Below are positions 51,541 through 62,788 of a stretch of DNA of 64,000 nucleotides, in pieces. The position numbers were made by a program, and so were the translations under genes. The number at the start of each line of letters is the position of its first letter. Position 1 is the first letter of the stretch. Origin of the DNA: Smittium mucronatum (taxonomy: Eukaryota; Kickxellomycota; Harpellomycetes; Harpellales; Legeriomycetaceae); assembly GCA_001953115.1 (NCBI GenBank), contig LSSL01000653.1, positions 43,866 to 107,865 on the forward strand. The letters are read 5' to 3'. Under the pieces are notes generated by a model. The model did no database searches, was not told the DNA's origin, and saw only the letters and a program-made list of their open reading frames with translations.

Positions 51541-52063
51541 TTTTTTTATCATTTTTTTATCATATAATATTGTAGTATAAATCGATAAAAAAAAATATTT
51601 GTAAAAAAAAATCTAAATTTAAAAAGGTATACTAACAATGAACTCAATCATTTCAACACATCCAAAAGCGAAATGTCCAAGAAAACATGATGATAATACA
51701 AAAACAGAACGAAATTTCTATAAAAAAATTAACCACTCATAGGATTATTAACTTCCAGAAAAATTAGTTTCAATGTATATTAAATTCTTATTTTTCATAG
51801 TTATATACTAATTCAAAAATATCTGAGATAAAATAATAATAGTGTATATAGATACACAAAAAAATGAGCAGTAAGTTTTTAATACCATTTACATATAATA
51901 AAAATCTTTATAAATTATCTAGACAATTAATAGAAATTTGGAAATTATATCAGCAAAAATATAAATAAGAATATCGTAAAACTGTTTAAATGGGCTTTTA
52001 AAATAGTTTTAGAATAAAAAATAAGAAAAAATAAGAGATATTATAGAGGCTGTAAACATTTTT

Positions 52064-52098
52064 GGCTAAAAATGTAAATGTAAATGTAAATTTATTAA
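52064..52098 (+). repeat. Short (AAATGT)n tandem repeat
   Basis: About four copies of AAATGT stand immediately upstream of LTR-like copy 2. Confidence 0.8.
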
Positions 52099-52140
52099 AT
52101 TTTTTTACATCCGTTATTGAAAGAAAAATTCAACCCTATT

Positions 52141-52799
52141 TGACACCTCAGAATATCAAATAAGCTCTAAAACAAGTCCCCTAAGAGTAAAATACCTTGC
52201 CGTGGTTTAGGAGCTTAATAGTGTACTTTTCAAAATACTCCAAACCAAAATTTCATGCGGCGTTGTACTATTCTTGGTTGGGAGAAGTGGGGACAGCACA
52301 CAGTGATTCGGAGGACAGCGTTTCCAGAGGAGGACCATCTCGAAACAGTAGGATCCGATCGTTTAGCACAGCTGAGACATAGTCTAGTGCAAAAGTCCAG
52401 CATTCGACTGTCAGACGGACCTAAGCGTACAACATCTATTTTTGGGAAAGTCGTTTCGATCAAACTCACTTTTGGTTAGGAGCTCAGTTTTATTAATCCT
52501 GTATGAAGTGGGCTCATACTAGGAGCTCAGTAGCTTCAATAGACTATTATTCATTATCAAAGAGCTTAATTCATGACTGCACGTAACCTCAGCCATCCAG
52601 CCTACTTGAAGCAATGCCAGGGGGGGGGGTCTTTCGGTTGTTAGATTGCACGCATTTAACGCAGGTACGCAGCAGGTAATCCGGAAAAGGAGCTTATTAT
52701 AGTTAGGATAATAGTCTTTTCTATAATTCCTATTCTTTTTTTCATATTTTCTTATATATTTTTTAATGATGTTATCTTACAATAAAATCCCGTGATACA
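52141..52799 (+). repeat. LTR-like repeat, copy 2 (best preserved)
   Basis: This segment is far richer in G and C than everything around it and runs from TGACACCT to GTGATACA, about 660 bp. It shares the start (TGACACCT against TAACACCT), the TGGTTTAGGAGCTTAA block and the whole 3' third with copy 3 at 57991, at nearly the same internal spacing. It begins TG and ends CA, and has AATAAA 17 bases before the end, like an LTR. Open frames on both strands (about 60-80 codons) carry no recognised domain. No clear target duplication, primer-binding site or polypurine tract is visible, so it is probably a solo LTR or a related non-coding repeat. Confidence 0.7.
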
Positions 52800-54125
52800 A
52801 AAAAAAAAGCTCTAACAAAAGTAATATATATGCCAACACAGCTGATATGTAAATTTATGGGGTAAATAAATACATTCAAGATTTTTTTATAATTTGATAA
52901 AAATATCACCCATTTCAAAGTTAAAATGCATTAAAATTTGATTTTTGTCACAAAAAATAGAAGCATACACCCTACACACACATATATATATTCAATAAAT
53001 ACATTTCTTTTACAGAAATAATTTAGCTTAGTCAGAAATTGGATATAGAGAAACGGGTGTAATTTTAGCTATTTTTTTAAAAAAAGCAGTAACATAAATG
53101 TAATGTAAAAAAATAAATAAATGATAAAATTTTTCTACCAAAAACAATATTTTTTCATTTAAAATTCCTATCTAGCAAAAGAATCACTAAAAATAAAACA
53201 ATTAGATAAAAATAATTTACATTTGGTAGGGGGAAATCAATTTTTAGTTCAATAGATCATAAAAGAATGATAAACAATGTATATATTGAATAGGTTATAG
53301 ATTATTAATAATAAACAAAGTGATTATTCATTAGTATAAGGAACTGTATCAAGTTCTTAGTGCCACAAGTATTTCGCATATACTAAAATGCAGTAAAGAT
53401 GATGTAAGGAAATATAAAATAATACCCCCCCTCCCCCACCCAAATATAACAAAATTATGTATAATAATAAATTATAATGAAAGATTTAAACAAGGCTTTT
53501 TATTTAGTCAATGGATGAAATTAATAGCAATATTACAAGATATGAGAATTATAGGAATTCATTTCTATAAATAGCAAAATGAAATCCTTTTTTTTTTAAT
53601 ATGCAGTAAAAAAATTATAACATTAATAGCTACAATAAATGTTTTAAATATTAAATTTTTCAATGATAAATAATGAAAAAAGTCATTTTTCAATAAGAAA
53701 AGATTTTAATGGGTTTCAGGTAATCTTGTAGCTAAAAATGTCTTTTTAAACCTATATTTGCATTATTGATAAAAAAATTTAATCGAAAAGGTATAAAAAC
53801 CCGGTTTTGAGCTTAAATTCTCCCTTCTGAATGTTTATATGTTCATTTTCTTTTATTATTAATCTCAATTTCCTTAGTAAACTTATATTAATATAAGCTG
53901 ACACCAAAAAAAAAACTATAGATTAAAATATTGCTAACACCTTATAATTATTCTGGATTTAATATCACTTAATAAATCTATCCTTGCAAAAATAAAATAT
54001 TTTAAATTATATAAAAGCCAGATAGGTTTTAAAATATTACCGAAACCTTTTTCAGAAAATTAGGAAACATATTCCATATTAGGTATAATAACACAACGGG
54101 ATTCTTGATTAAAATATAAATTAGA
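52800..54125. other. AT-rich upstream flank of the 54126 gene
   Basis: No gene or recognisable promoter element is apparent. A C-rich tract sits near 53.43 kb. The promoter of the gene at 54126 must lie here. Confidence 0.5.
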
Positions 54126-56693
54126 ATGGATTATCCAGCAAGGAATTCGGAATGCGCCTGTGAGGATTGTCTGAGATATATTGAAGCTAGAATGATAAGG
54201 TGTTCATTAATCCATTCATTCTCCGATATTACTGATATTTATGAAAGCGATATCAGTCATAAAAAAGATTCTAATCTTCAAAATGGCTTAGATAGGTGTA
54301 ATGATGGTACATATATATATAATTCAGACATCAGTTTAAGTGTACAAGAAGGTTTGGATATAGGCTCTTCTATTGTAGACGGTTCTCATATAATACGGGA
54401 ATGGAGTTCAGATGAATTTACTGATAGTGGAAGCCAAGTTCAACGAAATGTATTGATCTCTAGAACCTCTAACATATCAAATACATACATAGACACAGAT
54501 ACAAGTGATATTACAGATGAGGATGATTCTTTATTGGAAAATGACTTTTTCAAAAAAGTATACTACGGCGCGACGGCGAATAAAGCATTTGGAATAATAT
54601 CTAACCAAATAATTAGCAAGAAAAACAGAAGAAAAATGTTTAAAAGCACTATAAATGAAGCCATTGTTTATGGAATTAATCTTTATCATCAGGGTACCAA
54701 ATCGAAACAACATTCTGAAGATGATAATAACAGTAAAATATCGCAGAATATGAATGATTCTCAAGAACGTAAACATTCCCAGAATTTTTTTAAAAATAGT
54801 TCAATACAAGAATATGGGGCTAACAAAAAAACAGATGTAGAAATGGGAAATAGAAATAAAAAAAATGAAATGTTTTTACCTAGATTAGATGAAAATTCTA
54901 TCCCAGAAGAGGTTTATAATTTAAACGCCAAAGATGAAATTAATACTGGAAAATTAAATGTCGTAAATATAGTCAGTGATGAAGAAAACAAAAAAGAAAA
55001 AAACTGTAAAATTCATAATTTAGAATTTGATTTATCACTAGATGGAACAATGGAGCTGGATATTTCTGAAAATTGTAGTTACAGCATATCTGAATATCCA
55101 TATTGTCGAAAAGATGAAGTTAATAAGGCGAGAATATACAGAAATTTTGTGGAATCGGATAGCGAATTTTTCAAAAACATAATTCCAATAGATGGTCACA
55201 GAAAAAACAATATTCCCCCAAAGGAAGTCAAAAATTATTTTTGTAGAATACTAAAGAACGAAATTTGTCAAATAGAAGATGTTTCAGAAATAAATGCTGC
55301 GATGTTTCACGATAAAACTTCTTTAATAGATAAGAAAATTTTATACCATAAAAAGAAGTTTTTTAGAAAGGGAATTAATGATATCGATGGATTCTTTGCA
55401 CCTTACGAATCAAATAAAGAAAAATTCGATGAAGATAGAGATCTTAAGTTTAAAACAGCTCATTCTAAATGGGTAAAAACAAGATTGTTTTTAAACACTG
55501 CCCCTATGCATAATAAGAGTGAAAGCCTAATTGATAATGATATATATTCATTTACCAACGATTATTATATCGACCTCATGGCTGCTATACACAACAAGGT
55601 TCTAACCTGTTGCTGTAGTGAGTGCTGTGAGAAAAATTATATTTATAATGTATTATCTCGCGACAAACCGATATTATTCACCGAATATAACCAACCGGAA
55701 AAGATAAATATAAAGGATTTCGAAAAAAACTGGGGAAAAAGTGAAATTAGAACATCTGTTTCAGAATTGGGAGCACTATACAGATTAATTAAGAAGGATC
55801 GTGATTTATATATAATCCACAAGAAAGAAAATGAAAAAAAATTTGAAAAAATTAGCTTAATAACAAACATCGTTGATGCTCCATTAAAATTTAGAATTAT
55901 AAAATATGTTGCTAAATTGGGGGACGCAACAATATCTAAAAATGGGATTGGTGAAAAAAGAATTTTAACAGTAAAAAGAAAATTTGGAAAAGACGTGTAC
56001 ACAGAGAAAGATAATTTTGTTTCTGATGGAGATTTTTTTAGACATCTGCACAAAACCCCTGAGATAGTTCCATATTTCGTTAGCGGGGGGATGAATATCG
56101 ACATGGATCTGTTGAAGGAATTCAGAAATCAGTTATCTAAAGTATTATCTAGAGATATCATAGGTTCAGATGAATTTGGATTTCTATTCCCGCAAAAAAT
56201 AGATAAAAGCTTGGTTGAAATTTCTTTTGGATATTCTAAATCTGAGGTGATTAATGAAACTGAAATATCAAGTTTATTTTTCACAGTGAATGGAAACCAT
56301 CTAAATGCTAAAAATGTTACGAGGTTTGCAGTTTTTGCATCGAGAACGAGAATAGATGTCGAGAAATATGACTACTTTGACCAGATATCGAGAATCGACT
56401 TCAAATTAAGCTCTAATACAGATAATTGGTTTAAATTGGGAGTGATGCCTTTGATGTATGTCGATTTTAATGAGAAAAACAGTTATCGAGCTCTATCACT
56501 ATTCAAAGAAGGAGTAAGATGCAGATATTTGTACTTGAAGGTTCTTGAAGTAGGAAAGTTTTTCCAGACCAAAATTTTACTCTCTAAAGCCAGCAGCGTT
56601 AATTCTACGGAAATCGTCTTCAGTAACAACGATTCAGACTACGCAAGATTGCCAGATATGATCGTTTCTGGAAATATGATAAATATAATATAG
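54126..56693 (+). CDS. Orphan protein, 855 aa, paralog of the 59192-62788 protein
   Basis: This is an intact intronless frame with an ATG start and TAG stop; I do not recognise the family. Residues 1-~330 are hydrophilic and rich in Ser/Asn/Asp/Lys, except for a Cys cluster at the very start (C10, C12, C15). Residues ~339-855 are homologous to residues ~607-1198 of the minus-strand gene at 59192. Matching blocks include RNFVESDSEFFKNIIPI, a Cys-rich spot CCCSECC (495-501), FGKDVY...SDG (620-635), IIGSDEFGFLFP (678-689) and a final VRCRYLYLKVLEVG (798-810). There is no signal peptide and no transmembrane helix. The last ~170 residues alternate hydrophobic and polar like a beta-sandwich; a galactose-binding-like fold is only a guess. 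It is convergent with its paralog, with an LTR-like repeat between them. Confidence 0.8.
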   Translation: MDYPARNSECACEDCLRYIEARMIRCSLIHSFSDITDIYESDISHKKDSNLQNGLDRCNDGTYIYNSDISLSVQEGLDIGSSIVDGSHIIREWSSDEFTDSGSQVQRNVLISRTSNISNTYIDTDTSDITDEDDSLLENDFFKKVYYGATANKAFGIISNQIISKKNRRKMFKSTINEAIVYGINLYHQGTKSKQHSEDDNNSKISQNMNDSQERKHSQNFFKNSSIQEYGANKKTDVEMGNRNKKNEMFLPRLDENSIPEEVYNLNAKDEINTGKLNVVNIVSDEENKKEKNCKIHNLEFDLSLDGTMELDISENCSYSISEYPYCRKDEVNKARIYRNFVESDSEFFKNIIPIDGHRKNNIPPKEVKNYFCRILKNEICQIEDVSEINAAMFHDKTSLIDKKILYHKKKFFRKGINDIDGFFAPYESNKEKFDEDRDLKFKTAHSKWVKTRLFLNTAPMHNKSESLIDNDIYSFTNDYYIDLMAAIHNKVLTCCCSECCEKNYIYNVLSRDKPILFTEYNQPEKINIKDFEKNWGKSEIRTSVSELGALYRLIKKDRDLYIIHKKENEKKFEKISLITNIVDAPLKFRIIKYVAKLGDATISKNGIGEKRILTVKRKFGKDVYTEKDNFVSDGDFFRHLHKTPEIVPYFVSGGMNIDMDLLKEFRNQLSKVLSRDIIGSDEFGFLFPQKIDKSLVEISFGYSKSEVINETEISSLFFTVNGNHLNAKNVTRFAVFASRTRIDVEKYDYFDQISRIDFKLSSNTDNWFKLGVMPLMYVDFNEKNSYRALSLFKEGVRCRYLYLKVLEVGKFFQTKILLSKASSVNSTEIVFSNNDSDYARLPDMIVSGNMINII

Positions 56694-57990
56694 TTTAAAA
56701 ATAATTTTTAAGAGGTTCTAACTAAATTATAAATTAGGATTTTTTTCCATAATTGATTATTATGCGAAAGAAGCAATTTTCTACTATTTAAATAATATAA
56801 TCATTAAATTAGTTTAACTTTAAAAGAAAACTATTCATTAAAAAAAATAAAATACTTAAAACCAAAAATTTCAAAATATTCCACATAAAAAAAATTAATA
56901 TAAATAATTTGGGCTGTTTCAATAATATAAATGTTAATATCAAATAAAATCTTATTATATTCAAATGAGAGACCAAATAAAAGTGTAGAAAGAGACATAT
57001 ATAGAGAAGAGATTTCCATTATGCCATTGAAATCAATGTCGTATTTTCTTTAAGGATTTACTCGAAAATAGCACCAAAAACGATAATAGAGTTATGGAAA
57101 GATATAAAAATAGGGATAAATTTAATAATAATACCTAAAAAGCCTAAATACAAAAAAGCTTATTCCTTGTTAAAATATATTAATAAACCTTTCCTGATTT
57201 GTACAAATAAATTAAACGTGCATATGAACCAAGAAAAACATAAAATCTCTCAAGTAATAACCAGTGATATATTGAAATAATTTTGGAGAATAATTATCCC
57301 TAAGATTTTCACTAGCAATGACTGATGTTGATGTTATAGCTTTTCCCATTATTTTGTCTTAGCAATAATAAAAACTTTGATTTTTAATTGAAATTTATTT
57401 CTATCATAAGTCAACAGACAATGGCACTAAATAAATCTCAAATACTTTAAAAGAAGTACAGCCCGCACAGTAGAAACCATGGGTCCCAGAAAAACTAAGT
57501 CGAAAAAAATTTCTAAAAATATTACGTTAAATTCGTCAATATTTTAAAAAAAATAATTGTTAAATGCATTGATGGGATAAATTTTATATTATTATATAAT
57601 CATTTCTTCCAAAAGATAATAATATTAATTTTTCGATCGTTTTTCATAATAAATTGTATAAAAATAGATAATTTTCGTAGCTATTCAAAATTTTATGATA
57701 TTCAACTAATTAACACTATTATTAAATTATTTTAATTTTATTATGAATAAATCCAAAAGCTATTCTCAAGTATAGCTTAGCATTGAATCTTTTAATTTTC
57801 TTTATATTATAAAAAATCTATTCAACAAAAAGTGAATGTATTTGAATGAAAAAGAATTTGAAAACATTAATTTCCATTTAGAAAATATTCTGACCATGTT
57901 GAGAATGATTTTAGTACAACATACCCCCTTACTTCTTTCTTGCATATATTTTTCAGATATGTAAGGTTTAAATCTCAAACTTGAACTTTA
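56694..57990. other. AT-rich 3' flank of the 54126 gene
   Basis: No gene is supported. The only longer frame (56831-57019, minus) is short and hydrophobic and has no motif. Confidence 0.5.
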
Positions 57991-58646
57991 TAACACCTTA
58001 ATTAGGAGAAATGGGTTAAAATTCTTTCTAAACCCAAAATGCGAAACGTATAGTCATGGTTTAGGAGCTTAAGTGATGCTTCTAAAGAGATATATTTATA
58101 TAAAGTATAACAGAGTGCTGATATACTTTAGATATGAAATGGTTATCAATCCTTAAAAATTCAGTGATAAAAGATTTAAGAATAAGAACAACATAACACT
58201 CGAGGAGCTGAAGCAAAATCTGTGCAGTCTAATAAACAACCCGTAAGAAAAGTTCATACCAGCCAGCAAATCCATCCTCCAGAGTTTAGCAGATTGCTTA
58301 TGAAAGCCTTATCAGAGATATCGACTTTTTTTAAAGCCATTACACAATTTACTAATCCTTTTAGTAGTAGGCACTAACAAAATGCTCAATAATCTCATTA
58401 AATTATTCTCACTGGTGTGAAGCTTTTAATTCTTGACTCCATTTTATCTAAGCTATAAAAATCCAGAATAAATACTATGGGATGGTTTTTCTTGTTAGAT
58501 TTTACCCCCTTCTCGTAAATATCAGCAATTTAGCAATTAGAGGAGCTTATTGTATTTAAGGTAGTGGTATTTTAATACAAATTTTACTTTTTGAACATTT
58601 TAAAATAGATTTTAATGAAGCTACTAAACAATGAAATCCTGTGATA
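57991..58646 (+). repeat. LTR-like repeat, copy 3 (decayed)
   Basis: It is about 656 bp, against 659 for copy 2, and in the same orientation. Shared landmarks in order are TAACACCTTA, CATGGTTTAGGAGCTTAAGTG, ATTATTCTCA...AGCTTTTAATTCTTGACT, TTGTTAGATT, AGAGGAGCTTATTGTA and AATGAAATCCTGTGATA. The interior is strongly AT-shifted relative to copy 2. It lies between the two convergent paralogs. Confidence 0.65.
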
Positions 58647-59191
58647 ATAAATAAAAGTAATTTGTTCAAAATATTTTGAAAGCTAGAAAAAATATAAAAA
58701 AGCACATTAAAAGAAAAAATCACAGATTATTATCCTATTTCCATCTACCGCTCAATTTTTTCTGTACCAATTGCAGTTTTTTGTAGAAAAATAGAAAAAC
58801 TACATGTAAGTCATAATAAAAAAATCAATGAGCAGTATTTCGATTCCTATGATCAAGAAATACTTAATGATAAATTTAAAAAAATGTAGTTTTTTTATAA
58901 TTGGAAGGATGGGCTTTTAATAACGTAGTTTAAATCAAAAAGATCATTTAATTACTAAAAATTTCTTTAAAAAAAATTCGATCTAATTATTCAAAATAAA
59001 AAAATAGACATGGTAGGTTTTGAAAAAATGGTGATAAATTAACATAACTTTAAATTATCCAGAAGCAATACTTTATAGATAGTTATTAAGTATGATAAGA
59101 GGGAAAATGTCATAATAAAATTTCCAGGGGGGTTTCAAAAATAATTTAATTCAATAAATTAAATTTATTTAAGATGAATCTATTTTTTAAA
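58647..59191. other. AT-rich spacer 3' of the 59192-62788 gene
   Basis: No open frame, RNA gene or terminator-like element can be supported here. Confidence 0.5.
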
Positions 59192-62100
59192 TTATAAAAA
59201 CTTTAAATACGATTTATATTCTCCACATATGTATACCTGAGGAAGTTTTAAAAATCCTTTACAAGTATTGTGAACTACAATCTCTGGCTCCCTAGCATTC
59301 AATGATTTCTTATGAAAGTCATTGGACCCAGATAAAGATTCCGAACCAATAATTATGAAATATATATATTTACATGTTATTCCTTTCCCGAAACATAGAA
59401 AGCTATTAAAAAGATTATTTTGGCCTAATTCTACAAATGCCGAGGGAGCAAATCTCGGATAATCTCCGACAAGTAAATCATTTTCCATATTTTTTTTCAT
59501 TTTCAAAAACTCGCTTTCACTCATCCATCGATATTCGTCAAATCTACATTTTGGGATTTTTTCTATAGAAATAAACACCAAAATTTTTGTACAATGCCTA
59601 GAATATAAATATCTTGCATTTAAGCTAATAAAAATCCATTTTACTGTCCCTAGGGAAGATTTTGACTTTTTTTGATCGTATATTTCTAGTTCTAAAATAT
59701 CTCTTCTTCCTAGTTTCGGGAAATTGAAATTCAATTGGTCGTTTCCGCGAATCCCCCTACCAAATTCACGAGTTAACACATCGCTAAAGTTTTGAATATA
59801 CTTATTTTCTACTGTACCTCCATTACCAACCCTAAAATCTATTAAGTTATGGTCTTTTTTGAAATTATTGATAATGCAACCATCCGAAAAACGATTAGCA
59901 TTAGGTATGTACAATTCTCTACCAAAAAGATTAGGAGATGAAAGCAAACATTCAATTTTGGTGAACTTTATACTTTCGAAACTGTAGTTATAGAAGTCTT
60001 CATTTTTATAAATTCCAAAATGGGGAATATTTTGATTCTCTTTGCTGTTTCTTTTAATTTCGGAATGTTCCCACAATGTTTTAATCATCTGTGCTTTTTT
60101 TTCTTTAATAAACTCTAAGGGCTGGTATTTTGAATGGTCAAAATATACTATTAATCTATCTTCGGTTTTTTTTTTGTAAATTTTGTTTTTTATTTTAAAA
60201 CCACTGGAATTTTCACGGGGCGATAATTTGATCACATCATTTTCTCTCCCAGTTATAATTATTTCCATTGTATCATTCTCTCTGTTTCTGATTATTTCAT
60301 TTGACTCATTAGAAAATTTCCCAGATTTTCGAACAGAATTTCCTGGGATAATAAAGTTTTCATCAAATCTATTAGTTTTTGAGGTTTTATTATAGTTTAT
60401 TTTATTATAGAGAGAACTTTCATAAGATTCTAAATAAGGTTCAAACTCATTTATTCGACATTGGCAAACATATTTAGAAGTTTGAATCATCTTTCTAGCG
60501 TGTATACGAGCTCTATTAGTTAATACTATATCATCATTAGTTTCACATCCCTGGCAGAAAGATAAATCATAATTTTCTTTATTTTTATTTTTACACAAAT
60601 ATAATTCATATCCGAATCCGAATTTCGTTTTCCAAAAGACAAAAGCTTTATTAATATGTTCTAATTTATCAATTTCTTCTGCAATTTTTTTAGAATTTAG
60701 ATTAGATAGGATCTCAGAATAAAAAACACCATTTTTATTTCCTTCGCCCAAAAACTTATTTCCGGTGATAATTTTTTTGTACTCAGAGATTTTTTCCATT
60801 GAAATTTTGTTTTTTAGCTGATATTTTTTCTCGCTAAAATATTTCTTGATTGCATCTATGTGATGGGTTCTTTCCTTTTCTTCAGTGTTAGAAATATCTT
60901 CAAAATCAAATAAATCCACAAAAAGAAATGGTATTTTCGAAATTAGGTCATCTCCACGAATAAAATCCCTATGTAATACACATTTGGGATCTATTAACTT
61001 GTCATAATCAATTGTTTTTGATCTTTTTTCTTCATCATAGTCATATCGCCATATTGGCTGAATATAATCTTGATTTTTATTTTTTGAAAATTTGTCGATG
61101 CGATTTTCGTAAGATAAACTTCTGTTTGAACTTAATCTCTTGATATTAGACTCCGTCCCATTAGCAATGTTTGAGTTAAGAATAATATCACTTTTCCCAA
61201 CTTTTAAATCCTTTGGTTCGGTACATCCATTTATCAAAATCTTTTCATCGTCGCAATAATCATTGGGCTTAAAATTGATTATTGGATTGATTTTTAATTT
61301 TTTAATTTCTTTGGGGTCATTGCTATTTCGTTCTAATGATTTCGGGTTGGAATTTATTTCAACATTTAATTTTGTTTTTAATCCTTTATTTGATGAAACT
61401 CTTTGCGAAAGAGCTATATCAATAAATTTTATTATATTTTCTGTGCTATAAGCGAGATGATTTTGTTTATTTGCACCATTCAAAGGCATACCACCTCCAC
61501 TCAAACTAATCTCATCGCTGTTTATTTGTAAAGACATGCCATCGGTGTTAGAAGCTCCCTCACTAGTCATCTTGGTGACATTCGAAATTTTTTCGTTCAA
61601 ATAATCTATAGGTTTTATTTGTCTTACCTCATTTTTTGTAAGATCAAATCTCACTTTATGCTCAGAAAGACCGCTGTTCAGAATTTCAGAATTTAGTTTT
61701 TTTTCTTTTTTGAAAAAGTTAGAGTTTTTTTCCTTGTTTAAGTGTTCAAATTCGGATATGACATCACTCGATAAAGGAATTATTAATTTTTCTTTACAGC
61801 TTGTCTTTAATGCAGATTTTAAGGCAGGCCTGGTGTTATAAATGAATTCAATATTTTCATCCTTGAGATTTGATATTGGAGCTTTTAATATTGATTGGTT
61901 GCAAAAATAATTTTTATATAAATTCAATGATGAGGACATCTTATCCGCTTTAAAAGACTGTTTTTCTACGCCATATTTCGCCTCACCTTCATTTCCTAAG
62001 GGATGTTTCGAACTTAAGACGATGAATTCCATTTTTTTATCAAATTCGTTGGTAAAAACTTCAGTTTCTTCACCTATTTTATTATTATAAGAACCATGAA

Positions 62101-62788
62101 ATTTTGAAAGCTCACCGTTATGTGAATTTGAATCAACTATGTTACATTCAAAATTCGAATCATTTTCAATAATTTCAATGTTCTCATTTTCAATTTTTTT
62201 GTAATATATATTTTTCATTGAGCTATTTTCATTAAGATGAACCACTTTATATATTTTGAATCCACATAGTTTATTATTTGGAGTAGGCTTTACATCATCA
62301 CTATTTATTATGGATACCTCATTACAAGAATAGCTTCTAACTACTATTTTTTCACCCAATTTAGACAAACTTACAATCCGATTTGAACCGAATTCAGCTA
62401 CACGATATTCGATCAAATCTTCTAGGTTTTGAGTGGAACACGTAGCGGGATTTTCCAGAAAATACTTATCTGCTTCCATTCTAAATTGGTAATTATTTGG
62501 GTGAAGATTTGATATTTTTTTCCCGTGATAATCACCTGATACGATTTCTGACCTATACCCTGAAATATTTTCTTTATTGATATTTTTATATATTGGTAAA
62601 AGTCTCTTTAGAGTTGGTTTTTTTGGATGTTTTGATACTTCTTTGTTATCGATGTTAACAAAAAAAGACTTAAATCCAGTCATATTAAATTTAATTAGTC
62701 TTTTTATGGATTTCCAAGCGAAATATTTTGGTTTTAGCTTAGTATTATCTGCTCTGTAAACTGAGAATTTTTCAATGGAGATGATCAT
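59192..62788 (-). CDS. Orphan protein, 1198 aa, paralog of the 54126-56693 protein
   Basis: This is an intact intronless frame with its ATG at 62788; I do not recognise the family. Residues 1-~600 are hydrophilic (Lys/Asn/Ser/Glu) and share no clear similarity with the paralog. Residues ~607-1198 do. Blocks are HRDFIRGDDLISKIPFLF (606-623), a Cys group (C732, C745, C748, C775, C777) near the paralog's CCCSECC, YFDHSK (882-887), LFGRELYIPNANRFSDG, GIRGNDQLNFNFP (1012-1024) against IIGSDEFGFLFP, and GITCKYIYFIIIG (1136-1148) against GVRCRYLYLKVLEVG. The Cys group could bind zinc. No signal peptide or membrane helix is evident. The upstream 1 kb is plain AT-rich DNA followed by a hexamer satellite. 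Confidence 0.8.
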   Translation of the reverse strand: MIISIEKFSVYRADNTKLKPKYFAWKSIKRLIKFNMTGFKSFFVNIDNKEVSKHPKKPTLKRLLPIYKNINKENISGYRSEIVSGDYHGKKISNLHPNNYQFRMEADKYFLENPATCSTQNLEDLIEYRVAEFGSNRIVSLSKLGEKIVVRSYSCNEVSIINSDDVKPTPNNKLCGFKIYKVVHLNENSSMKNIYYKKIENENIEIIENDSNFECNIVDSNSHNGELSKFHGSYNNKIGEETEVFTNEFDKKMEFIVLSSKHPLGNEGEAKYGVEKQSFKADKMSSSLNLYKNYFCNQSILKAPISNLKDENIEFIYNTRPALKSALKTSCKEKLIIPLSSDVISEFEHLNKEKNSNFFKKEKKLNSEILNSGLSEHKVRFDLTKNEVRQIKPIDYLNEKISNVTKMTSEGASNTDGMSLQINSDEISLSGGGMPLNGANKQNHLAYSTENIIKFIDIALSQRVSSNKGLKTKLNVEINSNPKSLERNSNDPKEIKKLKINPIINFKPNDYCDDEKILINGCTEPKDLKVGKSDIILNSNIANGTESNIKRLSSNRSLSYENRIDKFSKNKNQDYIQPIWRYDYDEEKRSKTIDYDKLIDPKCVLHRDFIRGDDLISKIPFLFVDLFDFEDISNTEEKERTHHIDAIKKYFSEKKYQLKNKISMEKISEYKKIITGNKFLGEGNKNGVFYSEILSNLNSKKIAEEIDKLEHINKAFVFWKTKFGFGYELYLCKNKNKENYDLSFCQGCETNDDIVLTNRARIHARKMIQTSKYVCQCRINEFEPYLESYESSLYNKINYNKTSKTNRFDENFIIPGNSVRKSGKFSNESNEIIRNRENDTMEIIITGRENDVIKLSPRENSSGFKIKNKIYKKKTEDRLIVYFDHSKYQPLEFIKEKKAQMIKTLWEHSEIKRNSKENQNIPHFGIYKNEDFYNYSFESIKFTKIECLLSSPNLFGRELYIPNANRFSDGCIINNFKKDHNLIDFRVGNGGTVENKYIQNFSDVLTREFGRGIRGNDQLNFNFPKLGRRDILELEIYDQKKSKSSLGTVKWIFISLNARYLYSRHCTKILVFISIEKIPKCRFDEYRWMSESEFLKMKKNMENDLLVGDYPRFAPSAFVELGQNNLFNSFLCFGKGITCKYIYFIIIGSESLSGSNDFHKKSLNAREPEIVVHNTCKGFLKLPQVYICGEYKSYLKFL

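Noticed and set aside
52141..58646. The two LTR-like copies as ends of one element carrying the 855-aa gene
   Set aside because: Spacing is suggestive, but the copies differ greatly in decay and the interior has no reverse transcriptase, integrase, primer-binding site or polypurine tract.
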